Origin: Prunella strophiata
Lineage: Eukaryota > Chordata > Aves > Passeriformes > Prunellidae
NCBI GenBank assembly: GCA_036583965.1
Contig: JAZBQD010000027.1
Span: 19,705,001-19,769,000, forward strand
Length of the DNA: 64,000 nucleotides
Reading direction: 5' to 3'
The notes below the pieces were generated by a model, which searched no databases, was not told where the DNA came from, and was given only the letters and a program-made list of their open reading frames with translations. This document shows positions 11,931-24,300 of the stretch, piece by piece. Position numbers and translations under genes: made by a program. How positions within the stretch are numbered: the stretch's first letter is position 1; each line of letters opens with the position of its first letter.

Positions 11931-14900
11931 TGTCTGTTGTTAATTGTGTGTGTCTTCAGGGATAGTCCTGCCACAGCAGAATGAAGAGCACAGCCTCAGC
12001 TGTTCTTTCTGATGAGAAATTTAGATAACACAGAAAAGTGATGGGATTTGGAAAAATATCTGTGGTCAGCACTATGGGCAAATGACAGGGCCTGAGTTGG
12101 TAAGTGACACTCTGTTGTGCACAAAAGGTAGAGCACTGGTCATCTCTTAGGAAATTTGAAATTATTTTGAAATGGCTGCTTAAAATGCCAATTTATTTTT
12201 TTTCCCTTTGCTTTTTTTGAAAAGTTTTACATTTGGTATAATCTTGTCAAAGCCATTTAAAATTCCCATTTTATGATATTACCTCAATTTCATCAAAATA
12301 TATGTTAATGAATAACACAGTAATGGCTTGGTATGGATAATTCAAAATTTCTGAAAGGCTTGACTGTATGATAACACCTCCGATTTTCCATAGTCCCAGG
12401 TTACCAATCACAGTAGAGATGATTATATATGAGAAAAGTTATTGCTAGCTAAACAAATGAGCTTTATCTCATAAATTACTAAATTGCTAGAGTACCCTTA
12501 GGCACGACTAGCCCTGAGTTTTGATTAATAAATTCAGTGTTGGTTAGAATCATGTCAAACTGAAGTTAACCACAATTGAAGTAGGAAATCCTTGCACCTT
12601 GGTCCAAGTGTAATATTAGTTTAGCTGCTGCTAATACAGCTGCATATCTGAGATAATGCAGTTTAATAGTTGCTCTTTCTTACAGTCAATTCTACTGTAG
12701 GAAATCCATGTTGTGATCTGAAAGTCAGATACAACTCCATGCATTCCTGCTCTTTTCAGGCCAGAGTGATTCACGAGTACACCTTCCATGAAAAGGAAAT
12801 ATTTCATTTTTTTCCTCTCTTTGAAGTCCAGTTCCCTTACAATCTAGTTGAAAATCAGGACTTCCTTCTCTTGCTGGGCTGTTTCCATGTCCAACCCACC
12901 CTAAGTGGGACAATCATTTGTTAGTGACTGCAGTTTTGATGGCACAGAGGTGGCAGCTCTCTTCTGCCTTCCCTTGAACCACATGAAAGATCTTCCCTCA
13001 CTGCACAGAATGAGGATGAGCAGAACCTGCTGGAGCCACAGAGAATTTGGATGGGGAAATTTGGAGAGGAAAGCCCAGGTGTAAGTAATAGGTGAGAAGG
13101 GGATTAACTGAATGGCTAAGGAAGATTCAAGCTGGGTGGAAGCACAAAGAGCAGCCAAATAAGCACAAATAAGCAATGCTAGAAAAAGCAGTTTTTAATG
13201 GTGAAATAGAAGTGGAGCTATACCTACCATAGCAGTTTATTTTCCTGAAGCTAGAATAGAACTGAAGATTGTGAGATTTTTCCATGTCTGTTGTTAGCAA
13301 ATTGCTGGGAGGCCCAGCAATTGTCCTGTGGAGCTCTGGTTTTCATCTATGTTATTGAAAGTGTGAGGTATCATAGCTGTAGAAAACTGCAGGAGAAAAC
13401 CGTGAGGGACTCAAAGATTTCAGCACTACTTTTTGTCTGGGTATATATTGTGCTGTCATCTCAGGCATTTTTATAATCCTATAAACACTTCAGTTCCCAA
13501 GAAAGTACTATTCTCCTTTAAAACAATGTGTCAGTATTTCATAAAGTGCCTGAACTTGTTATTCTGTGTAGTATGTTTTTTGTCACAGTGTTACCAAGTT
13601 TCCCTTTTGAGAGGAGGAAAACAAAATAAAAGTTATTCAGGGAGATGGAGCCATCTGTGCCCGTTCCAAAGAACACCAAGGGGATTTCACCACTTTCTAG
13701 TTTTTTAATCAATGACAGATTGTGCTAAGTCAGGCACCCAGTAATTTAAGAAATGCCAGGTTCTGATTCATAGAGCTTTCTGAAAATTGACTGGGTGAAT
13801 ATCTGGTGGCCCATATTATGTTTGAAAACAAGTTCAGTGTACCTTTCCAAAGCAAACCATATGGATGGTTTAGCTGATCAGATACAAATCAAAAATAAAC
13901 ATTTGAGCAGCACATTTTAAAGGCAGGTATGCACCAATTAATATGGAAATAATTATTGTTAATTACTAGACCTAAACAGGAATGGAATTTTATTTAGGAG
14001 AAGAAAATAATATCTTCTGGAGCTTTCCAAAACTGAATAAAACAATGCATTTTACAGAATGAAATAAACCCTACAAATGCTCAAAGTCTTTCAGCTTGAT
14101 GCACTAAAATAATGCCACTTTTTTTTTTTTTTCAACTTTTAAAAAATCATGTTCAATATGCTATTCAACTTACAAATGTATTTATTTTCAGGATATTATT
14201 ATTTTTTTCCTATTTGGTATATTTATACTGAAAGTAACTTTTTTTCATTTTGAAGAAGTTAGCTTGGGTGACATAGTTTTAGCACAAGGATTTTTCTGTT
14301 CTTCTTCCCCAATTTCCTTTTCGAAATGAAGCATTGCTGAAATTAACACACCCTACCAAATGTTTTCCTTTTGTCAAAACTCCCACAACCCCCTGAAATT
14401 TGCTGACAAGTTTGACTTCTTTCATATGCACAAGCAGTTCAAAGTTTTAATAATGGAGATAAAATACCATGGTAAGTTTGCTTTGCTGTATGGTCTACTT
14501 TAGTGCTATATGAGGTTGTAAAACAGGTTTTCTTTAAAGTACACAACAAAATTTAGGAACATTTAACCCAGTTGATTTTAATTATTCCAGCTTTTAAATT
14601 TTTATTTTACTAAAGCAAATTAAAAATTGACTTCACTGCATCAGAGCCTTTCACAAATACACATATTTTCCAAGTGTTTTGTGTTATATAATGTTGTGTG
14701 CAAGTTAATTATTAGAAGAAAGTTTTAAATTAAGTTAATATTTTCAAAATATGAGGTCTGCTTTCAAGCAGCACAGTTATACTAAAAATAAATAACAAAA
14801 AGAAGCAGAAGCAGAAGTGTGTACAGAAGAGATTCTATGTAAGAATATAGAAGAAAGGCAGATGTGAATAAGAATGGAGGTCTTTACCAACTGGCTCTTC

Positions 14901-17900
14901 AAAAGAATTATCTGACATACTAGAAAAACATTGTCTAGCAACACATGGAGGGCAGAGCTTCCCTTCTGGGTCATGGATACCATGGGAACATCTGAGTCAT
15001 CACTTGCAAGTTTGCTCCAATAAAGGCATTGCAACTCCAGGTCTCTGAGCTAAAAGTGTTTACTGCTTGGGGAAGTGTCCTGCTGCTCATAGTCTTTATA
15101 GTGTCCCTCATTCTGTAGTAACTGGGCTGCCACACATTTCTCCTCAAGATGCATTTTCAGTATTTCAGAATGAGTTATTAAGCCATCATCTTCCCATATA
15201 TAATATTACTCATTAGTGTATTCTAGCAAAGGCTAAGTCTGATAAGCTCCAAAGTACTATGGAAGATCCAAATACAAGAGAAAAGCTCCATGAACAATAA
15301 GCAGTAAAAATAATTTACTCTTAGGAAGTGTTTTTTATCTCTTGGTACCACAGTTTGTATCTAAATGTTTGCATCTCTGTCTTGTGATTGGGTATTTTGG
15401 AGAATAAAAGGACAAAGCAATTGCTCAGCATTGAATAGCACAACTCAGAGCAACCTCCTGATTTTGTGACTTAAAGCTGAGATAAAGTATGCTATTTTCC
15501 ATCTGATTAAACTCATCATAATTAAGTTCATAAAAGGAATGAATAGTGAATAAAGGGTCCAGCTGATGAGAGAGGAAGCCAAAATTTCATACCAAATATG
15601 ATGCAAATGGTGATGTTTTCATACCTTTTTTTACCTCCCATCTGTTCTTGTTGCTTATATCTGTCCTTCCCATATGCAGCTGTAATAAGAAAAGGAATAA
15701 CTTTTCCCCTTCTCTTAGAAAGATTATTATTTCAGCGATACACATGAAATGATTTGGTGTGAAAAGATTTACTGGAATAACCACAAGAAGGTATTTTCCT
15801 CCTATATTTTTTTGTTCTATATCATAGAGAGGTCAAGTCATTATACATTTAAATTAGATTATTTTCTGGAGTTAAAGCACCTTTCAGTTTTCCAGGTTAA
15901 ATTTCTCCTAGGTAATAAACATTAGTTGTTATTGCCACATTGTTTTAGCTCCTGTAGCTGTCTTCTTCCTACATGCTGAACCTTCCAGCAGAAACCCAGA
16001 GCTCCTTTGATCTTCCTTTGCTAGGCTCCCTTTGAGCAAGCTCTCTGTCCCCTCCACCTGTAATACACTCATTATTTCTGGTGATGCCAGCAGCCTTCCA
16101 ATTCACTTCTTTCAGTCTGAGTTCAAATTGAACATGGATTACCCTAATTGTGGTAGTACACTTAATCACTGCACTTATTCAAGATGCTGCAGCTGTGTTT
16201 GCTTTTCCTGAAGATTCCAATTGTTCTGTACAATTCCAGCAGGAAAACATCTTTTCAGACTCCACTAGTTTTAGTATTAGTCAGAGAACTTCTTATGGGA
16301 ATTTTAGTCTACAGAACTATATAGTATTTGGAGTTTCTTAAGGCTGTTTTGAGATTCTTGCTTACAGATATATTTGAAAACAATTGAAGGCCATGGCTGC
16401 ATCTCAAGCACATGCAGGGTTTGGTTTTCAGTATTGAAGCTCATTTTTTCAATAGAAGATTCCTAAAAATTCTACTACCAGAGTACAAATTAGAAACCAA
16501 GCATTCATATTCTAAGTGAATGTTCAGATGGAAGTGAAAGCCAAGTGAAATCCTCTCCTTTTCATGCATCATGACCTTTCATAAATATTCTGTAAGCTCA
16601 GACTCTAAGCTCCACCTGTGGAAATTAATTTTGCAGTGAGGTGGCATAACTATAATTAAGGACAGAAATGACTCTGCAATTTGTAATCCAATTCAGGTCC
16701 TCAGTGGGTATGAATTATCAGACATTATGAACTTCATTTGAGCTGTTCTTATTTATTCTTGGTACCTGACACACAGTTCATAAGCCTGCCAATACTTGTT
16801 GAGGGAAAAGAAAACTTGGCTCACTTTCTCCTGGGCTCTTAAGCCTAATGCAATTTAAAAATACATTGTTTTCTATTCAAGTAAAGAAATGAGACTAGGA
16901 ATACAAAGCAGACAGTGGAACAGCTGAGTTGCAAGGTGACATTTAAACAAGATCAGTTGTTCTAGTGGTTTTGTATTTGTAAATTATCACGTATTATGAT
17001 CTGAAGTAGATGGCTAAAGTTCTGATTGTAGGATAAATTCTGCACTGCTTTTGTCAGAGTAATTATCTGCCAACAAGATGCTGCAACAGAGATTATCACC
17101 CACTGTTACTGTCTGAAATAGCTGCCATTTGCATTCTTCCTTTTTTCTTTTTTTTTGTAACTACTGATTTCACTGTCTTTCAGTTGCATTTTTGTCTTAC
17201 TGTTTCAGCACAGCTGTATTTCACAAGGTGCAAGCAATCTCACACCTCAGTTATACTAATATATGTGCTTATATATTTGAAAGATGATATTCTGCAAGGA
17301 GATTATCAAACTAGATTATCAATAGTATCAAAATATTATTATAAATATTACTATTTTAATACAATAATATTATAAATAATATATTTTGTATATGATATTA
17401 TATCATATTAATATTATTATGATCAAAATAGATTTATGACTCTATAGAAAAAATTCAAAGATGACAGTTGTTGGATGATAGCAGTTTGTGCAACCTGTGT
17501 TATAAAGCCAGAGCCACTGTGTGATAATTTGATACCAGGTCATCCTTTCTTCCCTGTGAGCAGGTCTCACTCCTTAGGTTTCCATTCAGATGATATGGGG
17601 TCCTTAATGCTCATACTGCCTCCTTTCTCCTAAGTCCCCATGAGCCTGAATGCTTTGTTCCTGGGTGGCAGCAGGAACCATCTGTAAAAAAAAAAACCCC
17701 AGAGTTTGGGGTGTTTTCTGTGACCTCTATTCCCTCCATAGACACTCACAGTAGAGGCCCTGCTTGCCTGGCCTTCAGCACGCTTCTGCTGAATCCTTTG
17801 CATAGGTTTATTATGCTCAAAACATTTTTGGGGTGCATTATTTTTTCTGATACTGTAACAGCCCTTGTTGAATAATAAAAACAAAGCTTAATGTTATTTT

Positions 17901-20900
17901 GATTTTTATCTTAGCATACTTTGTAACATAATGAGTAAAAATATCTATTATGGAGAAATATTTCAGCAATCTGTGGGAGAGAGCTAAATCAGAGTGTGAC
18001 CTTAAGTGCAATTGTAGCTAAAGAACAGGCTATAAAGGTAGAGCAAATCCATCTTGGAATGACTGCAGTCTCTGATACCTGATCATGCATGAAAGGATGA
18101 TTTATCTTCTGCTGTTAAAAGAGAGTACACTGGGAAGGCCCATATAAAAAAGTCAGTGGCAGCCAAAAGCAGACACATAAGGGAAGCTGGAATAGCTGCT
18201 CAATCCATAACAATGCCATGTATTTGGTGTAACTGCCTGACTTGGTAGAGCAGGATTATAATGAAGAGGTTATACATAAAAGAGGTAGATAATATTCCAT
18301 TAGCTTTAAAAGAAAATAGAAAAATTAGATTGCAAACCATGTTTCCAAATTATTACCTACAAGTAACAAATTACAGACAAGTGCTCATGCAAGTCTACCT
18401 CAACCCCTCAGCTGTGGCAGACATGCTCCCAGCTCTCAGGAAATGGGAATGCAAACACACCTCTACTTAAAAAGATAATGAGGGGGAAAAATGATAAGAG
18501 GAAGGTGTAAAAATATAAACTTCAGGGGAATAATTAGCCCCAAAGATACCTATGATAAAGGCAAATGTGATGCAAGAATGGATGAAATTAGGCATTTCAA
18601 GGCATGTGGGTGCTTTTTTATAAGGGATCAACATTAATAAAAAAGAGCTTGAGAATAACATGGGCATAAAAAAAAAAAGTGTACTATCTGGTAACAACTT
18701 CAGCCTGCAGATGAAAAATCCAATGTGTGATAACTTATGGCAGAAGAATATCCTTGGATCTTGCTGGAAAAGTAATCAAAATGTTGATGTTTCTGGGGAT
18801 TTTGACTGCTATTCTTTCTATGCTGGGAGTTAAACCTAGAGAGCAGAAACAGTGCTGTCTTAGGAAAGCTTTGTTTGCTGAAAGAACTTGTGTGTGTGGT
18901 TATCTTAGCTTTTGACAATTTAATTTTGTTAAATTACTGCAAATTTCCTATTTGCATTAGGTTCAGAGAGAAAAGGAAAACTGAAAAAAGAATCAAAGAC
19001 AAGTTTGCAAATAGATCGTCAGAGGCTGAAATGAGGTAAATATATTAATTCACATCCTATAACTTTGAACAGAAGTGATCCTAGGGACTGCAGTGTGTGA
19101 CTGCATCATGACAGTACTGCAGAAAGAAACGGTGTGGGTATGCATGTGTGTGTGTACTTAATGCCTATAGCTGCTCAGCCTGCTCTGAAAGTAATTCCAA
19201 TAGTGAAATACACATTCTGACACATAAACATGGCTTTAAACACCTGACAGGCTTTGCTGATGTTGCACATGAGATGTGTTTGCTGAGTGCATGACTGTCA
19301 TCTGAGAATGGATGTGTCGTAACTGATCGTGTTCTAGCTGCGGTAGTTTTGAAAAATAAAAAATGTTTTCTGATTATTTTGCCCTGTCTTGAAGAATGCT
19401 GGATAAGTTGCACAATCATTCTAATTAATTCTTCAGTCACTGTTGTAGATTCATCCTAAAATGAGGCTGTTCTAGAATAGGCCAACAATAAATCTTGTAG
19501 CCTTGCTGATGTTGCAATTAACAGTTCAGCCATTGGCAAGGAAATGCATGTAGATTAGACCCCTGAAATAGTAAATGAGGATGGTGGATACTTCAAGTGA
19601 CATTTTAATGAATTACTTGCTTAACATGAATACAATAACCCATACATTTCTCAGTATTGTAAAAAAAACATTATATTCAGCAATTAGATATTATTCTTCA
19701 AAATCTAATGAGCCTTTAGGAAAAAGACACTGGAGTAAACATCATAAGCTGGCTAAAAATACTTAGAGTGAGTGTTCATTAATACCTTTTGAGCAAACTG
19801 AAATATAACTAGTCCTTAATGTCTTTCTGCAGTGGGAGAGAAATGAGCTTGCCTGTACTGAGAACTTACCCTTGTAAAAACAGGGAAATGAAAAAATGAA
19901 CTTACGTTAAGGAAACATAAATGAATGTAGGGAGGAACTGGAATTTTGAGACCTGGTTCTGTACTCCTCTGCATTCCAAGCCCATAATATTGTAGTTAAA
20001 AAGCAATGTATTTTCAGTGTAATCACAAGAACAATGAAGGCAAACATTTAAATACAAATAGAATTGTAAGTGTTCTCCATAACACTGTCTGCAGGTGTAC
20101 CTAGGAGCTATGTTATTTCTGCTCAAGGTTGAGCAAAGTAGCTAAAAATATCCAAAGAGCAGTGATAAGCAGGAGGCACGGGAAGTGAGATTAAGACAGG
20201 AAGTGAAAATCCATAATTCAGAGAATAGAAGGTTGGTTATGTTGTTCCTGTTACTGGATTGAACCATGTGAAATGGCAATGGTTAACTGATAACTATGCA
20301 ATTCATATGTGATTGTATGTTTAGCTCATATTACTGCCTTTGGAAACATATCAACATATCTGCCTTAGTTGTTTTGTTTGGGTTTTTAAAAAATATTTGT
20401 GAGAACTATGACTCAATAGCAATGGAAGGAATACAGATTTTAATTTGATTTCCCTGGTTGTAAAGCAATGCATTTCTTTAAAATGGTTCAGCTTTGAAGA
20501 TGCTCCCAGAGTTTCAGCCTGTTTGCTCTCTGAACTGAATTAATATAATACCAAGCAAATGAAATGGGGCAGTTTTCCTGAGTTTCCTATGGTGGTAGAA
20601 TTTTACAGTGTCTGAATTCTACCCTCAGAGGGAAAGGCAGAGACAATTTGAGTGAGAATATTGTATTAATATTGCATTATTATTGTATTAACATCTGTGA
20701 GGATATTCCTGTGTCTGTGCTTTAATGTCAATTTCAATGCCTTTCTTTCAGCTCTTACACAGAGCCTTGGTTTTGCCCTTAAGCCATAACAGGCAGGGAA
20801 TTGAGAAGTCAACCTACATTATTTTTCTCCAGTGCTTTAAAACCAGTGTTCAAAATATACAGAAATATTCAACAATAATCATGATTTTTTTTTTCTCTAA

Positions 20901-21260
20901 AATGTGAATGAGAAGGATGACCTAGTAGTGATGAACTTCCTTATCACTTTCAACACTTGCTTTGGGAATCTCCTGTGTGTTTTTTTTCTCCTTTTTCTAT
21001 GTCCCAAGAGACATTACAATTTTTTTAATGTTGTGATACAATCTGTGTGTGGTATCCCTTACCTCTACATACTATTCCAGAAATCTGATACAGAATTTTT
21101 TGGTCAAAAATATAGAATTTACAATTTTTCAAATGCAACAGTAACCACTTCTAAACTAATTCCAGGCCACCCATTAAAATGACATAAAAATACAGTCAAG
21201 ATACAAGGTAACATTCCCTGAAGGAGCAGTAACATGTGATTGATTGTGTAGATGCAGAGT
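11931..21260. other. Gene-poor AT-rich sequence
   Basis: No coding gene or RNA gene is recognised. The stretch contains a 14-T run at 14119-14132 and a very AT-rich, partly palindromic segment at about 17327-17425. Open frames up to about 94 codons occur on both strands without protein features. Confidence 0.55.
17327..17425. repeat. AT-rich imperfect palindromic segment
   Basis: About 100 bp is built almost only from A and T. It includes TATAAATATTACTATTTTAA and the near-palindrome ATATGATATTATATCATAT. The segment can form cruciforms or unwind easily. It resembles a degenerate ATT/ATA microsatellite rather than a designed site. Confidence 0.6.
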
Positions 21261-21340
21261 AGAATAGACAGAATAGAATAGAAACTGCTTCAGTTGCAAG
21301 GGACATACAATGATCATCTACTCCAACTGCCTTAGATAAT
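21261..21340 (-). mobile_element. Decayed CR1 LINE fragment (3' end)
   Basis: The plus strand reads AGAATAGAATAGAAACTGC, then GTTGCAAGGGACATACAATG, then ATCATCTACTCCAACTGCC. This is the order found in the reverse complement of CR1 3' ends (an AGAATCATAGAAT-type terminus, GTTGGAAGGGACC, ATCATCTAGTCCAACTCCC). About 80 bp survive, and the fragment is 3'-anchored and heavily 5'-truncated as is usual for CR1. Confidence 0.65.
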
Positions 21341-24300
21341 TTTGTTTTCCAAGTATTGCAATGGCACTGGAAATAAGAGCAATTACTATAAAACAAAGAG
21401 AAAAAAAAGCACAAAATGCTGTTGCTGGGCTTGCTCATGAAGGTCAGAGAATTAAACACCCTCTTTCAAAGCAAAAAATGCATGCTGTATTTTCCATATG
21501 AGCAGCCTGTTTTCATGGGTGACCATGCTACTCCCTTTGGAATCAGAAGGCAGTGTTATTTTCATGATTATTAAATTATTTGGCTTTTGATTCTACCTCT
21601 TCCATAATATAATTAGAGCCATATCTAATGGCAGCAAGATGAGTCTGCAAACCCTGTTGTGCCAGATATGCAGAATTGAGCACTGCATGGGAAGTGTAAT
21701 TGCTGAGCCCTTTATAGAGCATTCACTGCTTGACTCCAAACTGGGAAGGACTGCAAGCAAATTAGAAGACAAGAGTAGAATTCAAAATAGTGTGGACAAG
21801 TAGGAAATAGAAAAAAAAACACCAAAACCCAAAACCCTTAAAAATGAAAGGCAGTTCTGTGAAGCCATGTGGAAAATACTGTGCTTTTTACAGTACTGGT
21901 AATCAACTGCAGAGTAGGAGGTGGGGTATGCCTGGCTTAGCAGCACTTTCATTGAATCTGTCATTCTGCTGTTAGGAAGAGGAAGGAAAATAGCAAGGGG
22001 CAAAGGGTATAGAATAGTTTGTACTATTTTTAACATAAGCTTAACAGAAGTTTCAATATTATCTCCAGGTGTGTGTACCATACTGCAATTTAAGGATGAA
22101 AAGTTTACTTTGGAGAGGGGAAATAGGAAGGAATAGGCTACAAGACAAAACCTTTGAGAAACAGTTGTAAGCCTCAGGTTGTTTTGTTTAGACAAGCTAA
22201 TATATAGCTGCTGTACTGAAAACATCAGAATTATTTCCTGTCAGCTGACTCATGAAAGCCATGAGATGGCTCTTGTCTTGTCCCTCTTGTAAGAGCCCTT
22301 GCTTTTAAATTCAACTGGTTTTATGTACTTCACTTCCCAGCTGAGCCAGGAAGGAACAGGGGAGTTATCCAAGGTGACTTAGTGGGTGACATTAACACAT
22401 GACCTGAGATAAATTTAGTGTTTGGGGCTTTTTTAATGGATCCTCACTGAGAACAGACATTGTAACAGTCTTCAAATGTTAAAGAGGAAGGGACCACATT
22501 GACCTCCATATTCACTGTGTGTAGGAGAAAAGGATGGCATCTACAGCATGAAAATTTTAGATATTAAGATTAGTTTCCCAGCAGTAAGGATTGCCAACAC
22601 TGCAGGGCATTTCCTAGGAGGGCTGTGTATTCCCCATCAGTGGGGATGGTGAAGAGTACAGTAGGCTCTGTCAAGAGCTGCTTTCGTGTAGTTGAGTTTG
22701 TCACGAGGACTTTTTCTGAAGACTTCATTGAAAAGAGCTCAATTTTTCTTGTTTGCCTGTTCTCACACACATAAAACCCACCCAAAGCAATAACAACACC
22801 ACCCTCTCCCCCACAAAAAAAACCCCCAAATCTAAATCATCTTACTTCTAATTGTTTTATGTCAGTGAAAGTGAAAACTTAAACAGTGAAATTTCTACAA
22901 TAAAAGTTAATATGTATGTCCCAAGCCAGAAAATGGCCACTGGCATATGATCACACATGGATTTTTTTAAATTAAATGTCCTGAACATAAAGACCAGATG
23001 CAGATTATCCCAAATTTTATAGCTTCAAGCTGGCTTTATTAAAAGCTCCAAAGACCTTCTGAAGTAACAGTATTGCTCTGCTTTGCTTGTAAAAAGTAAG
23101 TTTAACTCTCTGATACATACAGAGTAATGCAAAATTAGCTACACAAGACAATTTTTCTGTTGGCATTTTTTTGCAATGACTTTAAAAAAAAAAAAAAAAA
23201 AAGCTCATGCTTAATTTTCTTCCTATTATTTTACCAGAATAGCTTAAAAAAAGATGTTTAGTCAGTCACTGGTGTATTCTGGCAAAAGACAGCTGGATAA
23301 AATTATAGCAGATAATAAGAAACTCACATTTATCATACTGACTGATTTTTCAAAACATTCAACTATATCAAAGTGTAAATACTATCAATCTTTGCCTGGT
23401 ATATAAATCTTCCTGAGATTTACACACCCTACCAGAGCAGTTTCAGCTGGAATCTGCTAATTTCTCTTTCCTACCACCTGAATGCTTCTATTGCCATGAC
23501 AACTAACTCAGGTCAAGGTTGAATGGAAAAAAAAAAGTTTTGTAACCAGCTGATGTACTTCAAAAATTATGCAAAGGGGAGTTTTTTTCCAGCTTGTTAA
23601 TGGTGCATATTCAGTATATAATTTTTAGCAATGCTACTAGTTAATGAAAGAATGGATACCCACTGATTAAAGACATGTCAGAATGAGTAATTATGTTTGT
23701 CATTTTGTAGGTTTGTTATGAGAGAGATCTACTTTGCTTCTAACCTGTGTCTGGTTAGGAAGACTAAGGTGGAAAGAAATGGCTCCATCCCATTCAAAAT
23801 GACACAGGCAGCTCAAAAAAGTGGGAATTTTGGGCTGGTTGGAAATCAAGGTAGGCAACAGGCAAATAATTTAGTGTATCAAAACTTTTAGCCCCAGAAC
23901 CATCAAGGCCTGGAACATACAGTCCTTAAGTGCTTTGCATGCAGCAAAAATGGTGTTTTGGTGTAACTGGCTGGAAAACCTACCACTTAACCTGTTTTTA
24001 AATCCAGGAGGTTTTGATTTCCTTTCTAGGAAATTAAATTCCTACTGGCTAGGCTGAAGAGCCTGTTTTGAATTAAGTATTCTTACAATTGAACTTGATG
24101 GCACACCTGATGGTCAGGCTGTTAATCTATTGATCACACTTTGGTGGCATTCTTTTTTTGTTTTGAGTTTTTTTTTGTTTTTTGTTTTTTTTTTTTGGTG
24201 GGATATTTTTTTTTTTTTGACTGCAGAGACCTGGATATAGGCACCTAACTGTAAGTATGGTATTCCCTGCCCTTTCCCCAGTAGTTAGTATGTAACTGCA

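Noticed and set aside
21782..22225. 147-codon minus-strand open frame
   Set aside because: It shows no domain similarity that I recognise, no initiation context, and sits in AT-rich sequence with an overlapping plus-strand frame.
22585..22700. Possible CR1-like words (GGAGGGCTGTGTATTCCCCATC)
   Set aside because: Only a short stretch resembles the CR1 consensus and the flanks do not continue the match, so I did not annotate it.
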